A stretch of 64,000 nt of DNA, from positions 186,001-250,000 of the forward strand of contig NZ_MJAO01000005.1 of assembly GCF_001902635.1 (NCBI RefSeq). The letters run 5' to 3'. Made by a program: the position numbers and the translations under genes. This DNA is from Serratia marcescens (GTDB lineage Bacteria > Pseudomonadota > Gammaproteobacteria > Enterobacterales > Enterobacteriaceae). The notes under the pieces were generated by a model. That model saw nothing but the letters and a program-made list of their open reading frames with translations, searched no databases and was not told the DNA's origin. Positions 30,426 through 40,249 of this stretch are shown one piece after another (position 1 is the first letter of the stretch; each line of letters starts with the position of its first letter).

Positions 30426-31187
30426 ATGGAAAAACTACTGGTCGTAAATGCCGATGATTTCGGCCTGAGCAAAGGGCAAAACTATGGCGTTATCGAGGCG
30501 TATCAGCATGGCGTTGTCTCCTCCACCACGGCGATGGTGAACGGCGGCGGCGCGCAGCACGCGGCGTTGCTCAGCCGGCAATATCCGGGGTTGCCGATCG
30601 GGCTGCATTTCGTGTTGACTCACGGCAGGCCGCTGGGCGCCATGCCGTCGCTGGTTAATGAGCGCGGCGAGCTGGGCAAATGGCTGTGGAGCCGCGCGGA
30701 GACCGGCAAGCTGCCGCTGAACGAGATTCAGGAAGAGTTGCAGCGCCAGTTCACGCGTTTCGAGGTACTGTTCGGCAGGCCGCCGACGCACATCGACAGC
30801 CATCACCATGTGCATATGCAGCCACAGATCTACCCGCTGGTGGAGGCGTTCGCGCAGGCGCACTCCCTGCCGTTGCGCATCGATCGCGAAGAGGCGAAAC
30901 AACGTGGCATTACGCTGCACGCGCCCTACAGCACCGACGCGTTTGACGCGGGATTCTACGGTGAGACGATTTCCGAAGCCTTGTTCCTGCAAGGGCTGGC
31001 GCGTGCCGACGAACAGGGTGCCGAATCACTGGAAATGATGTGCCACCCGGCGTTCCTCGATGCGACGATCCTGCAGAGCAAATACTGCTACCCGCGTCTC
31101 GCCGAGCTGGATGTGTTGACCGCGCCGGCGCTGAAAGCGGCGATCGCCGATCGCGGTTTCCTGCTGGGTTCCTTCCGGGATCTGTAA
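30426..31187 (+). CDS. chbG: Chitooligosaccharide monodeacetylase (YdjC family)
   Basis: 253 residues from ATG 30426 ([13 protein letters not shown]); the frame is open to 30369 but homology starts here. The metal site is seen in NADDFG and DSHHHVHM, with CHPAF near the C-terminus. ChbG removes one acetyl group from chitobiose-6P so that it can bind ChbR and be cleaved. Its presence favours chitobiose as a natural substrate of this operon. Confidence 0.93.
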   Translation: MEKLLVVNADDFGLSKGQNYGVIEAYQHGVVSSTTAMVNGGGAQHAALLSRQYPGLPIGLHFVLTHGRPLGAMPSLVNERGELGKWLWSRAETGKLPLNEIQEELQRQFTRFEVLFGRPPTHIDSHHHVHMQPQIYPLVEAFAQAHSLPLRIDREEAKQRGITLHAPYSTDAFDAGFYGETISEALFLQGLARADEQGAESLEMMCHPAFLDATILQSKYCYPRLAELDVLTAPALKAAIADRGFLLGSFRDL

Positions 31188-31196
31188 CGCTGCCGC

Positions 31197-32576
31197 TTAC
31201 AGCATGGCGTGCGCCTTTTTCAGGCCGGTGTCTTCTTCCGGATCGGCGCCCTGAGGCAACGGTTCTGTCTCCTGTGCTTCGAACTGCGGCTCGTCGACAT
31301 CGGGTGCCGCTTCCGGTGGTGGCATGGTGTCGTGAATGATCTGCTCATCGAAGGTCGGATTGAGCGCCGGTGACAGCGGCGAACTGGCGAGGCTGTCCGG
31401 CAGCGGGATGTGCGGCACCGGCGCGTCCTGTGCCAACTGTGGCTCCTCCGCTTTTGCCGTGCGGCTGAGGGCCGCCAGCAGCACGCCGCACAGGGCGAAG
31501 AAGGCATACAGGATATTACCGCCAAGCGGCTCGATCAGCGCGCCGACCGCCAACGGCCCGATACTGGCGCCGACGCCGAACGCCATCAGCAGGCAGGCGG
31601 CCAGCGAGACGCGGCGCTCCGGTTCGATCAGATCGTTGGCCAGTGCCACTACCAGCGGGTAGAGCGTAAACTGCAACATGCTGACGATGAACCCGACCGC
31701 CAGCAGCAGCGGGAAATCGATGTGCGGCAGCAGCGCCAGCGGCAGCGCCGCTGCGATCAGCAGAAAGGCGTTGAGGCGCATCAGCAAGGGGCGGTTATAG
31801 CGATCCGACAGCCAGCTGAGCGGGAATTGCGCCACCAGCCCGGCGAAGATGGCCAGCGCCATGAACAGGCCGGTTTGCTGAGTGGTTAAGGATTGCAGGC
31901 TGGCGTAGACCGGTGCCAGGCCGTAAAACGAGCCCACCACCATGCCGATCACCAGCGTGGTGGCCAGCACCTTGGGAATGGCGCCGACAAAGTAGCGCAG
32001 CTCCATCGGCGCCGGCGACATGTGGCGCGCGTTGGTGCGGGTGGTGAGGGCGATTGGCACCAGGCAGAGCGCGAAGCACAGTGCGATCACCAGCAGCGTG
32101 GCGATGCCCAGATTGCTTTGCAGCATCAGCACGATTTGGCCCAGCGACATGCCGAGATAGGTCGCTGCCATATAGAAGCCGAACACTCTGCCGCGTTGGT
32201 TGGATTCCGCCTGGTCGTTCAACCAGCTTTCCAGCACCATGTACTGACACATCATGCACAGCCCGATTATCAGGCGCAGCGCGACCCAGGCGGGAATGAA
32301 TGCCGTCAGGCCGTGCCCCAGCACCGCGGCGGTGATGATGCCGGCGCAGGCTACGTAGGCGCGGATGTGCCCAACACGGGCAATAAGAAAGTGGCCGACC
32401 TTGCCGCCGATCACCAGCCCGATGTAGTTGGCAGCGATGATGGCGCCGATCAGCGCGCTGCTGACGTGGATGGAGGTCAGCCGCAGCGAGACGTAGGTGG
32501 TGAGCAGGCCCGAGCCCAACAGCAGCAACAGGGTGGTGGTGTACAACGGCAAGAATACGCCCAACGTTTTTTTCAC
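31197..32576 (-). CDS. MFS transporter (YcaD-like) with acidic C-terminal tail
   Basis: 459 residues from a GTG start with AGGA upstream. About twelve membrane helices fill residues 1-370. The remaining 85 or so residues are soluble, rich in P, E and D, and lack hydrophobic stretches. YcaD of E. coli is about 382 residues and lacks this tail. It converges on chbG with a 9-bp gap. Substrate unknown. Confidence 0.85.
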   Translation of the reverse strand: MKKTLGVFLPLYTTTLLLLLGSGLLTTYVSLRLTSIHVSSALIGAIIAANYIGLVIGGKVGHFLIARVGHIRAYVACAGIITAAVLGHGLTAFIPAWVALRLIIGLCMMCQYMVLESWLNDQAESNQRGRVFGFYMAATYLGMSLGQIVLMLQSNLGIATLLVIALCFALCLVPIALTTRTNARHMSPAPMELRYFVGAIPKVLATTLVIGMVVGSFYGLAPVYASLQSLTTQQTGLFMALAIFAGLVAQFPLSWLSDRYNRPLLMRLNAFLLIAAALPLALLPHIDFPLLLAVGFIVSMLQFTLYPLVVALANDLIEPERRVSLAACLLMAFGVGASIGPLAVGALIEPLGGNILYAFFALCGVLLAALSRTAKAEEPQLAQDAPVPHIPLPDSLASSPLSPALNPTFDEQIIHDTMPPPEAAPDVDEPQFEAQETEPLPQGADPEEDTGLKKAHAML

Positions 32577-32812
32577 TCTATCATCCTAATCTCTTCGGGT
32601 GCGCCCTGAGGCCACTGCCGCGGCCTCCGTGATGTTCCTTGTGCTGGTGCGCCGCCGCTCGATGGGGCGCTTTTCCCGATACTAGCAGCTTGACCGGGCG
32701 CTTAAAACCGCGCCGCCTGCGAGGCGTTGCGCATTTCCACACGCCGGCCGCCGCGTCTCCTTGATAAATGCTACTATCGGGCGCATATACCTGAATTCGC
32801 GAGGGAGGGGTT

Positions 32813-33301
32813 ATGAGTGAAAAACAACTGCGTCGGCTCAGCATGCTGGCGGGGGAGAAACTGAAGGCTCAGGGCCGCTGGATCACCTGCGCGGAATCCT
32901 GCACCGGCGGCGGTATCGCCAAGGCCATTACCGATATTGCGGGCAGCTCCGCCTATTTCGATCGCGGTTTCGTGACCTACAGTAATGCGGCGAAACATGA
33001 CCTGCTGGGGGTGAGCGAAGCGACGCTGGCGGCGCACGGCGCGGTCAGCGAAGAGGTCGTGCGCGAGATGGCGATAGGGGCGCTGCGTGCGGCGCAGGCC
33101 GATCTGGCGCTGTCGGTGAGCGGCATCGCCGGCCCGGACGGCGGCAGCGCGGAAAAACCGGTCGGCACCGTGTGGTTCGGCTTCGCCAGCAGCGATGGCC
33201 AGGGGCTGTCGCGCAAGATGCAATTCGAGGGTGACCGCGACGCGGTGCGGCTGCAGGCGACGATTTTCGCGCTGCAAACCGCCATCGACGAATTTTTGTA
33301 A
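32813..33301 (+). CDS. pncC: Nicotinamide-nucleotide amidase (CinA C-terminal domain)
   Basis: 162 residues, the standalone CinA C-terminal form. The catalytic region TCAESCTGGGIA (residues about 24-35) and SGIAGPDGGSAEKPVGTVW are intact. It converts NMN to NaMN in the pyridine nucleotide cycle. It precedes recA in enterobacteria, with its own spacing of 111 bp here. Confidence 0.95.
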   Translation: MSEKQLRRLSMLAGEKLKAQGRWITCAESCTGGGIAKAITDIAGSSAYFDRGFVTYSNAAKHDLLGVSEATLAAHGAVSEEVVREMAIGALRAAQADLALSVSGIAGPDGGSAEKPVGTVWFGFASSDGQGLSRKMQFEGDRDAVRLQATIFALQTAIDEFL

Positions 33302-33308
33302 ATTAGGC

Positions 33309-33336
33309 TTGATACTGTATGACCATACAGTATAAT
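33309..33336 (+). promoter_or_regulatory. recA promoter with overlapping LexA box
   Basis: TACTGTATGACCATACAGTA (33313-33332) is a textbook LexA operator. It lies within a promoter with -35 TTGATA (33309-33314), 16-bp spacer and -10 TATAAT (33331-33336), as in E. coli recA. LexA bound here blocks RNA polymerase until SOS induction. Confidence 0.95.
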
Positions 33337-33412
33337 TAGTGACATTTCCTGCACAACATACATTCAGTGGCAGTGTGGGGTAACACCGGCATTGCGAAAC
33401 GAAGGAGCAAAA

Positions 33413-34477
33413 ATGGCTATTGATGAGAACAAGCAAAAGGCGTTAGCTGCGGCACTGGGCCAGATTGAGAAACAGTTCGGCAAAGGCTCCATCATGCGCC
33501 TGGGTGAAGACCGCTCCATGGACGTGGAAACGATCTCCACCGGCTCACTGTCACTCGATATCGCCTTGGGCGCAGGCGGCCTGCCGATGGGCCGCATCGT
33601 CGAAATCTACGGCCCGGAATCGTCCGGTAAAACCACCCTGACGCTGCAAGTTATTGCCGCCGCGCAGCGCGAAGGCAAAACCTGTGCGTTCATCGACGCT
33701 GAGCACGCACTGGATCCTATCTACGCGAAAAAGCTGGGCGTCGATATCGACAACCTGCTGTGCTCCCAGCCGGACACCGGCGAGCAGGCACTGGAAATCT
33801 GCGATGCGCTGACCCGCTCCGGCGCGGTTGACGTCATCATCGTCGACTCCGTGGCGGCGCTGACGCCGAAGGCGGAAATCGAAGGTGAAATCGGCGATTC
33901 GCACATGGGTCTGGCGGCACGCATGATGAGCCAGGCGATGCGTAAGCTGGCCGGCAACCTGAAAAATGCCAACACCCTGCTGATCTTCATCAACCAGATC
34001 CGTATGAAAATCGGCGTGATGTTCGGCAACCCGGAAACCACTACCGGCGGTAACGCCCTGAAGTTCTACGCTTCGGTGCGCCTGGATATCCGCCGCATCG
34101 GTGCCATCAAAGAGGGCGACGAAGTGGTGGGCAGCGAAACCCGCGTAAAAGTGGTGAAGAACAAAATCGCTGCGCCGTTCAAGCAGGCTGAGTTCCAAAT
34201 CATGTATGGCGAAGGCATCAACAGCCGTGGCGAACTGGTCGATCTGGGCGTGAAGCACAAGATGATCGAAAAAGCTGGCGCTTGGTACAGCTATAACGGC
34301 GAGAAGATCGGTCAGGGTAAGGCTAACGCCTGTAACTTCCTGAAAGAAAACCCGGCTATTGCCGCCGAGCTGGATAAGAAGCTGCGCGACCTGCTGCTGC
34401 ACAGCGGCGGTGAACTGGTGGCCGCTTCCGGTGACGACTTCGAAGATGACGAAGCGGAAACCAGCGAGCAGTTCTAA
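33413..34477 (+). CDS. recA: Recombinase RecA
   Basis: 354 residues. Walker [10 protein letters not shown], and the DNA-binding loops L1 and L2 ([27 protein letters not shown]) are conserved, with an acidic C-terminus ending [10 protein letters not shown]. RecA drives strand exchange and LexA self-cleavage. Start chosen at ATG 33413 after AAGGAGC; a codon at 33392 in frame lacks homology. recX follows 56 bp later. Confidence 0.99.
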   Translation: MAIDENKQKALAAALGQIEKQFGKGSIMRLGEDRSMDVETISTGSLSLDIALGAGGLPMGRIVEIYGPESSGKTTLTLQVIAAAQREGKTCAFIDAEHALDPIYAKKLGVDIDNLLCSQPDTGEQALEICDALTRSGAVDVIIVDSVAALTPKAEIEGEIGDSHMGLAARMMSQAMRKLAGNLKNANTLLIFINQIRMKIGVMFGNPETTTGGNALKFYASVRLDIRRIGAIKEGDEVVGSETRVKVVKNKIAAPFKQAEFQIMYGEGINSRGELVDLGVKHKMIEKAGAWYSYNGEKIGQGKANACNFLKENPAIAAELDKKLRDLLLHSGGELVAASGDDFEDDEAETSEQF

Positions 34478-34485
34478 TCGCTGAA

Positions 34486-34515
34486 GATGTGCGCCGCCCC
34501 TGTGTGGCGCACATC
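34486..34515 (+). terminator. Hairpin between recA and recX
   Basis: GATGTGCGCC and GGCGCACATC pair perfectly around a 10-nt loop. No U tract follows, so it is likely a leaky attenuator that lets a fraction of recA transcripts continue into recX, as known in E. coli. Confidence 0.6.
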
Positions 34516-34533
34516 CCATAAATTCAGGCTTGA

Positions 34534-35049
34534 ATGATGAATGACTTGCTAAGCCGCGCCATGCGCCTGCTGTCGCAACGCGATCATAGTGAAGCTGAAC
34601 TGCGCCGCAAACTTGCGGCGCAGCCGTTTGTGGCGAAAGCCCGTTTCGGTGGCAAAGGGCCGCATGCGCCGACATCGCCGCCGGTGGCTGAAGAGCCGGT
34701 GGATCCTGCGCTGATCGACCAGGTTATCGCCTACTGTTATCAGCACAACTGGTTGGACGATAAGCGTTTCGTCCACAGCTACATCGGTAGCCGCAGCCGC
34801 AAAGGCTATGGCGCGCAGCGCATCCGCAGCGAACTGATGCAAAAGGGCGTGGACAAAGCGCTGGTGCAGGATGCGTTGGCGGAATCCGACATCGATTGGT
34901 GCGAACAGGCGAAGCAGGTCGCGCAGCGAAAATTTGGCGATGTGTTGCCAACCGACTGGAAAGAGAAAGCCAAAGTGCAGCGCTATCTGCTCTATCGCGG
35001 CTTCTTCCAAGAAGAAATTCAGTCAATTTACCGTGATTTTGCGCAATGA
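34534..35049 (+). CDS. recX: Recombination regulator RecX
   Basis: 171 residues. The three-helix repeat fold is suggested by QRDHSEAELRRKL, LDDKRFVHSYIGSRSRKGYGAQRIRSEL and the C-terminal YLLYRGF. RecX limits RecA filament growth. A second ATG lies one codon later and could be the true start. Loop residues 37-54 are longer and proline-rich compared with some homologs. Confidence 0.94.
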   Translation: MMNDLLSRAMRLLSQRDHSEAELRRKLAAQPFVAKARFGGKGPHAPTSPPVAEEPVDPALIDQVIAYCYQHNWLDDKRFVHSYIGSRSRKGYGAQRIRSELMQKGVDKALVQDALAESDIDWCEQAKQVAQRKFGDVLPTDWKEKAKVQRYLLYRGFFQEEIQSIYRDFAQ

Positions 35050-35182
35050 GCGCACACGGGGTTTTACTTCCCTCTGAAGAAAATTTATCTTATCCCCACT
35101 TTTTGTTCGTGAGCTGGTTGTCATCGTCAGGATGACGCGTCACCGGCTCACGTGTCGTTATTCTAGCCTTTCCAGGAAAATT

Positions 35183-37810
35183 ATGAGCAAGAGCACCGCT
35201 GAGATCCGTCAAGCGTTTCTCGATTTCTTTCATAGTAAGGGTCACCAGGTTGTAGCAAGCAGCTCCCTGGTGCCTAACAATGATCCGACATTGCTGTTTA
35301 CCAATGCCGGCATGAACCAATTTAAGGATGTTTTCCTGGGGCTGGACAAACGCGCCTACTCCCGCGCCACCACCTCGCAGCGCTGCGTGCGTGCAGGCGG
35401 CAAACATAACGACCTGGAAAACGTCGGTTATACCGCGCGTCACCACACCTTCTTTGAAATGCTGGGCAACTTCAGCTTCGGCGATTACTTCAAGCACGAC
35501 GCTATCAGCTACGCATGGGAACTGCTGACCGGTGAAAACTGGTTCAACCTGCCGAAAGAAAGACTGTGGGTCACCGTGTATGAAACCGATGACGAAGCGT
35601 TCGACATCTGGCAGAAGCAGATCGGCGTACCGGCCGAGCGCATTATCCGCATCGGCGACAACAAGGGCGCGCCTTTCGCCTCCGATAACTTCTGGCAGAT
35701 GGGCGACACCGGCCCATGCGGCCCGTGCACCGAAATCTTCTACGATCACGGCGATCACATCTGGGGTGGCCCTCCAGGCAGCCCGGAAGAAGACGGCGAC
35801 CGCTACATCGAGATCTGGAACATCGTTTTCATGCAGTTCAACCGCCAGTCCGACGGCACCATGCTGCCGCTGCCGAAACCTTCGGTGGATACCGGCATGG
35901 GCCTGGAGCGCATCGCGGCGGTGTTGCAGCATGTGAACTCCAACTATGAGATCGATCTGTTCCGTACTCTGATCGCCGCCGTGGCGAAAGTGACCGGCGC
36001 GACCGATCTGGACAACAAATCCCTGCGCGTTATCGCCGACCACATTCGTTCCTGCGCCTTCCTGGTGTCGGACGGCGTGATCCCGTCTAACGAAAACCGC
36101 GGCTACGTGCTGCGCCGCATCATTCGTCGCGCGATCCGCCACGGCAACATGCTGGGCGCGAAAGACACCTTCTTCTACAAGCTGGTGGCGCCGCTGATCG
36201 AAGTGATGGGCCCGGCGGCCGACGAGCTGAAACGCCAGCAGTCGTTGGTGGAGCAGGTGCTGAAAACTGAAGAAGAGCAGTTTGCCCGTACGCTGGAGCG
36301 CGGTCTGGCGCTGCTGGACGAAGAGCTGGCCAAGCTGCAGGGCGATACCCTGGACGGCGAAACCGCTTTCCGCCTGTACGATACCTACGGTTTCCCGGTG
36401 GATCTGACCGCTGACGTCTGCCGCGAGCGCGGTCTGAAAGTCGACGAAGCGGGCTTTGAAGAAGCGATGGAAGCGCAGCGCCGCCGCGCACGCGAATCCA
36501 GCGGCTTCGGCGCCGACTACAACAGCCTGATCCGCGTGGACGGCAGCAGCCTGTTCAGCGGTTATGATCACGAAGAACAGCAGGCGACGGTTATCGCACT
36601 GTTCCGCGACGGCCAGCCAGTCGAGCAGATTAACGCCGGTGAAGAGGCTGTGGTGGTGCTGGATGAGACGCCGTTCTACGGTGAATCCGGCGGCCAGGTC
36701 GGCGATAAGGGCGTGCTGAAAGCCGCCGGTACCGAGTTTGTGGTCAACGACACCCAGAAATACGGCCAGGCTATCGGCCATCAAGGTAAGCTGGCGCAGG
36801 GCTCACTGAAGCTGAACGATCGCGTGGATGCGCAGATCGATACCGAGCGTCGCAACAGCATCCGTCTGAACCACTCCGCGACTCACCTGCTGCACGCCGC
36901 GTTGCGCCAGACGCTGGGCGACCATGTCGCGCAGAAAGGCTCGCTGGTTAACGACAAATACCTGCGTTTCGACTTCTCGCACTTCGAAGCAATGAAGCCG
37001 GAACAAATCCGCGCGGTGGAAGATCTGGTTAACCAGCAGGTACGTCGTAACCTGCCGGTACAGACCGAGCTGATGGCGTTGGAAGATGCCAAAGAGAAGG
37101 GCGCAATGGCGCTGTTCGGTGAGAAGTATGATGACAATGTGCGCGTGCTGACCATGGGCGACTTCTCCACCGAGCTGTGTGGCGGTACTCACGCCAGCCG
37201 CACCGGCGATATTGGCCTGTTCCGCATTCTGAGCGAGTCGGGCACGGCGGCGGGCATCCGTCGTATTGAAGCGGTGACCGGCGCAGGCGCTATCGCCACG
37301 CTGCACCAGCAAAGCGATATGTTGCAAGACGTTGCGCAGCTGGTGAAGGGCGACAGCAACAACCTGACCGACAAAGTACGCTCGGTGCTCGACCGCACCC
37401 GCGTGCTGGAAAAAGAACTGCAGCAACTGAAAGATCAGCAAGCGGCGCAGGAAAGCGCGTCGCTGTCCAGCCAGGCAAAAGTGGTTAACGGCGTGAAGCT
37501 GTTGGTCAGCCAGTTGGATAATGTCGAAGCCAAAATGCTGCGCACTATGGTGGATGACCTGAAAAATCAATTGGGTTCGGCCATTATCGTGTTGGCAACG
37601 ACGGCTGATGACAAAGTCAGCCTGGTCGCAGGCGTGACCAAGGATCTGACTGACCGCGTGAAAGCCGGCGAGTTGATCGGCAACGTGGCGCAGCAGGTAG
37701 GCGGCAAGGGCGGTGGCCGCCCGGATATGGCGATGGCGGGGGGAACGGATGTCAGCGCCCTGCCAGCGGCGTTAAACAGCGTAGAAGCCTGGGTGGCCTC
37801 GAAGCTGTGA
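35183..37810 (+). CDS. alaS: Alanyl-tRNA synthetase
   Basis: 875 residues. Class II motifs appear in the N-terminal catalytic core ([32 protein letters not shown]), the editing-site zinc motif [13 protein letters not shown] and the [13 protein letters not shown], and the C-Ala domain [14 protein letters not shown]. It charges tRNA-Ala and hydrolyses mischarged Ser/Gly. Start chosen at ATG 35183 after CCAGGA; the frame is open to 35132. Confidence 0.99.
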   Translation: MSKSTAEIRQAFLDFFHSKGHQVVASSSLVPNNDPTLLFTNAGMNQFKDVFLGLDKRAYSRATTSQRCVRAGGKHNDLENVGYTARHHTFFEMLGNFSFGDYFKHDAISYAWELLTGENWFNLPKERLWVTVYETDDEAFDIWQKQIGVPAERIIRIGDNKGAPFASDNFWQMGDTGPCGPCTEIFYDHGDHIWGGPPGSPEEDGDRYIEIWNIVFMQFNRQSDGTMLPLPKPSVDTGMGLERIAAVLQHVNSNYEIDLFRTLIAAVAKVTGATDLDNKSLRVIADHIRSCAFLVSDGVIPSNENRGYVLRRIIRRAIRHGNMLGAKDTFFYKLVAPLIEVMGPAADELKRQQSLVEQVLKTEEEQFARTLERGLALLDEELAKLQGDTLDGETAFRLYDTYGFPVDLTADVCRERGLKVDEAGFEEAMEAQRRRARESSGFGADYNSLIRVDGSSLFSGYDHEEQQATVIALFRDGQPVEQINAGEEAVVVLDETPFYGESGGQVGDKGVLKAAGTEFVVNDTQKYGQAIGHQGKLAQGSLKLNDRVDAQIDTERRNSIRLNHSATHLLHAALRQTLGDHVAQKGSLVNDKYLRFDFSHFEAMKPEQIRAVEDLVNQQVRRNLPVQTELMALEDAKEKGAMALFGEKYDDNVRVLTMGDFSTELCGGTHASRTGDIGLFRILSESGTAAGIRRIEAVTGAGAIATLHQQSDMLQDVAQLVKGDSNNLTDKVRSVLDRTRVLEKELQQLKDQQAAQESASLSSQAKVVNGVKLLVSQLDNVEAKMLRTMVDDLKNQLGSAIIVLATTADDKVSLVAGVTKDLTDRVKAGELIGNVAQQVGGKGGGRPDMAMAGGTDVSALPAALNSVEAWVASKL

Positions 37811-37831
37811 ATATAAATAAATAGCACGGAC

Positions 37832-37864
37832 AAACGCCATAACACTTTGTTGATTATGGCGTTT
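37832..37864 (+). terminator. Hairpin after alaS
   Basis: AAACGCCATAA and TTATGGCGTTT form a perfect 11-bp stem with an 11-nt loop. A short T run closes the second arm. It probably ends or reduces alaS readthrough into csrA. Confidence 0.7.
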
Positions 37865-38062
37865 TCATACTGTGCTAACACAATTTAGTTACAATTGCGG
37901 GAACAAAGTTTTTCAGGTCGGCTAAACTTACCATTATCTGAGGTGGGACCAAGTCTGCTTACACTTATTGTGGGTTGCGCGGCTTACGTTTTCACCACAT
38001 ATGATGGATAATGACGGGGAAACTGAGAGACCCGACTCTTTTAATCTTTCAAGGAGCAAAGA

Positions 38063-38248
38063 ATGTTAATTCTGACTCGTCGAGTTGGTGAAACCCTCAT
38101 GATTGGCGATGAGGTTACGGTCACTGTGCTAGGGGTAAAAGGCAACCAGGTGCGTATTGGTGTGAACGCCCCCAAAGAGGTTTCGGTTCACCGTGAAGAA
38201 ATCTATCAGCGCATTCAGGCAGAGAAGTCTCAGCAGACGACTTACTGA
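38063..38248 (+). CDS. csrA: Carbon storage regulator CsrA
   Basis: 61 residues, identical or nearly so to E. coli Csr[19 protein letters not shown] is at the start and the RNA-binding segment [12 protein letters not shown] is intact. CsrA binds GGA motifs in mRNA leaders and controls carbon flow, motility and biofilm. Its own ribosome site AAGGAG is a GGA site, as expected for autoregulation. The 252-bp upstream gap holds its promoters. Confidence 0.98.
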   Translation: MLILTRRVGETLMIGDEVTVTVLGVKGNQVRIGVNAPKEVSVHREEIYQRIQAEKSQQTTY

Positions 38249-38257
38249 TTCCGAAGC

Positions 38258-38283
38258 AGCGTCTCGTTGCCAGACGAGACGCT
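38258..38283 (+). terminator. Hairpin after csrA
   Basis: AGCGTCTCGT and ACGAGACGCT form a perfect 10-bp stem around TGCCAG, 9 bp after the csrA stop. There is no immediate U tract, so termination may be partial. Confidence 0.6.
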
Positions 38284-38466
38284 ACTGCATCGTTTTAGCC
38301 ACTTCTTTCGTGCTCCCCTCTCTTTTTCGTGATTATTTTCCCGGTTAGTTTCCTGCTTTGTTGCCCCAGACGCTGCGGTTGCCTGTTGATAAAATGCCCT
38401 TTTTGCCGTGAAATCACCCATGTTGGGTGTGAATTGTGCAAACGCACATGAGTTGGGAAAAATTGT

Positions 38467-38494
38467 TTGACTTAAAAGTCGGAGAAAGTAATAT
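38467..38494 (+). promoter_or_regulatory. tRNA operon promoter with GC-rich discriminator
   Basis: TTGACT and TAATAT are spaced by 16 bp, followed by GTGCGCC, a GC-rich discriminator of the type that makes stable-RNA promoters sensitive to ppGpp. The tRNA-Ser gene starts about 65 bp later. Confidence 0.7.
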
Positions 38495-38558
38495 GTGCGC
38501 CACGCAGTGCCGATGAGCTTCTCTAAAGCAAGTTAGGCACAATTCGAAAGAAGCGTAT

Positions 38559-38651
38559 GGTGAGGTGGCCGAGAGGCTGAAGGCGCTCCCCTGCTAAGGG
38601 AGTATGCGGTCAAAAGCTGCATCCGGGGTTCGAATCCCCGCCTCACCGCCA
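38559..38651 (+). tRNA. serV: tRNA-Ser (anticodon GCU)
   Basis: 93 bases including encoded CCA, with the long variable arm of a type II tRNA. The anticodon GCT is at 38593-38595. It is identical or nearly identical to E. coli serV and keeps the serV-arg gene order next to csrA. Confidence 0.97.
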
Positions 38652-38654
38652 TTT

Positions 38655-38731
38655 GCATCCATAGCTCAGCTGGATAGAGTACTCGGCTACGAACCGAGCG
38701 GTCGGAGGTTCGAATCCTCCTGGATGCACCA
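38655..38731 (+). tRNA. tRNA-Arg (anticodon ACG), copy 1
   Basis: 77 bases with encoded CCA; acceptor arms GCATCCA / TGGATGC pair, the T arm has GGTTCGAATCC, and the anticodon is ACG. It lies 3 bp after tRNA-Ser. Confidence 0.97.
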
Positions 38732-38792
38732 TATTTTGCAGTATGGTGGGGTAGTAACAACGTACCATACGGTATCAAAAAAGAATTCCTGT

Positions 38793-38869
38793 GCATCCAT
38801 AGCTCAGCTGGATAGAGTACTCGGCTACGAACCGAGCGGTCGGAGGTTCGAATCCTCCTGGATGCACCA
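38793..38869 (+). tRNA. tRNA-Arg (anticodon ACG), copy 2
   Basis: Identical to copy 1 over 77 bases. The 61-bp spacer before it is unrelated to the spacer before copy 3. E. coli has four such copies at this site (argV, argY, argZ, argQ). Confidence 0.97.
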
Positions 38870-38921
38870 TTCTTTCAGTCTCGCTTCATCAGCGAAGCAG
38901 ACAGGCAGTAAAAATAGACAT

Positions 38922-38998
38922 GCATCCATAGCTCAGCTGGATAGAGTACTCGGCTACGAACCGAGCGGTCGGAGGTTCGAATCCTCCTGGATGCACCA
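38922..38998 (+). tRNA. tRNA-Arg (anticodon ACG), copy 3
   Basis: Identical to copies 1 and 2, after a 52-bp spacer. It is the last tRNA of the operon and is followed by a strong terminator. Confidence 0.97.
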
Positions 38999-39006
38999 TC
39001 TAAGAG

Positions 39007-39028
39007 AAACCCGCTTCGGCGGGTTTTT
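39007..39028 (+). terminator. Terminator of the tRNA operon
   Basis: AAACCCGC-TTCG-GCGGGTTT with a stable UUCG tetraloop and a T tract, 8 bp after the last tRNA-Arg. Confidence 0.95.
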
Positions 39029-39175
39029 CGCTTTTCAGCGTTTATCAATCCGTTCCCCCTCTCTTCCCCCTTTGCGCCTGCTCAGGCACAGCACATTCCG
39101 TTATGACGCAGTCAGCGACAACCCACCGGCTTTACGCTAAAGTAGTTTTCTTTCCTCAACGATCATGGAGTAACG

Positions 39176-39742
39176 ATGTACGACCGCTATCAGGGTCTTA
39201 TTTTCGACATGGACGGCACGATTCTGGACACCGAACCAACGCACCGCAAAGCGTGGAGCGAAGTGCTGTCCCGTTATGGCATGACGTTTGACGAAGCGGC
39301 CATGGTGGCGCTGAACGGTTCACCGACCTGGCGCATCGCTCAGGCGATTATCGTCAGCCATCAGGCCGATCTCGATCCCCATCACCTGGCGGCGGAGAAA
39401 ACCCGTGCGGTGGAAGCGATGCTGCTGGACAGCGTGCGTCCGTTGCCGCTGATCGAAGTAGTGAAGTCCTATCACGGCCGTCGTCCGATGGCGGTCGGTA
39501 CCGGCAGCGAGCACCGTATGGCGGAAATGCTGTTGCGTCATCTCGGCCTGTTCCACTGCTTCGACGCCATCGTCGGCGCGGACGACGTGCAGCGCCATAA
39601 ACCGGAGCCTGACACCTTCCTGCGTTGCGCCGAGCTGATCGGCGTTCCGCCGGAAAAGTGCGTGGTGTTTGAAGATGCCGATTTCGGCATTCAGGCGGCA
39701 AAAAGCGCCGGCATGGCCGCGGTAGACGTTCGTTCGCTGTGA
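39176..39742 (+). CDS. yqaB: Fructose-1-phosphate phosphatase YqaB (HAD family)
   Basis: 188 residues. HAD motif I FDMDGTILDTEP (residues 10-21), motif II VGTGSEH and motif IV VVFEDADFGIQAA are complete. YqaB dephosphorylates fructose-1-phosphate and 6-phosphogluconate in E. coli. It overlaps yqaA by 4 nt. Order with tRNAs and gshA is as in E. coli. Confidence 0.93.
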   Translation: MYDRYQGLIFDMDGTILDTEPTHRKAWSEVLSRYGMTFDEAAMVALNGSPTWRIAQAIIVSHQADLDPHHLAAEKTRAVEAMLLDSVRPLPLIEVVKSYHGRRPMAVGTGSEHRMAEMLLRHLGLFHCFDAIVGADDVQRHKPEPDTFLRCAELIGVPPEKCVVFEDADFGIQAAKSAGMAAVDVRSL

Positions 39743-40167
39743 GTAGTACGCTAGCCGTAATATCGTTATTTGGCAGTAGCTTCCTCAGTGCGACGCTGCT
39801 GCCGGGAAATTCAGAAATCGTTCTGGTCGCCTTGCTGGCCCAGAGTCGCGTCTCGCCGGAGTTGCTGGTGCTGGCGGCGACCTTGGGCAACACGCTTGGT
39901 GGCTTGACCAATGTCATTATCGGGCGCCTGTTACCGGCGTTGAAACCACAGCGGGGGCTGGCAACGGCGCTCGGGTGGCTGCAACGCTTCGGCCCGGCTG
40001 CGCTGTTGCTCAGCTGGGTGCCGGTGGTGGGCGATTTGTTGTGCGTGTTGGCAGGTTGGCTGCGCATGCCCTGGGGCTCTGTCGCGCTGTTTCTGTGTAT
40101 CGGAAAGGCGCTGCGTTACATCATTTTGGCTATGATAACGATACAGGGCATCGCCTGGTGGCAGTAA
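39739..40167 (+). CDS. yqaA: YqaA family membrane protein (SNARE-associated/DedA-like)
   Basis: 142 residues from a GTG that overlaps the yqaB stop. Hydrophobic segments and the phrase LPGNSEIVLVALLAQSR mark the DedA-like fold. Function is unknown; other DedA proteins act in envelope lipid recycling. Confidence 0.88.
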   Translation: MSSTLAVISLFGSSFLSATLLPGNSEIVLVALLAQSRVSPELLVLAATLGNTLGGLTNVIIGRLLPALKPQRGLATALGWLQRFGPAALLLSWVPVVGDLLCVLAGWLRMPWGSVALFLCIGKALRYIILAMITIQGIAWWQ

Positions 40168-40249
40168 CCAAGTGAATATAACTCAATATTCTCTCGGGTG
40201 CGGATTCAGTATGCTTACGAGTTATTGTTTTTAGAAGCGGGAGGTCAAT

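Larger units (their letters stand above)
38249..38558 (+). other. 310-bp csrA to tRNA-Ser intergenic region
   Basis: It contains the csrA 3' hairpin, then the promoter of the tRNA operon. No ORF is supported. Confidence 0.6.

Noticed and set aside
38655-38998. CRISPR-like repeat pattern
   Set aside because: The three 77-bp identical units are tRNA-Arg genes with full cloverleaf features.
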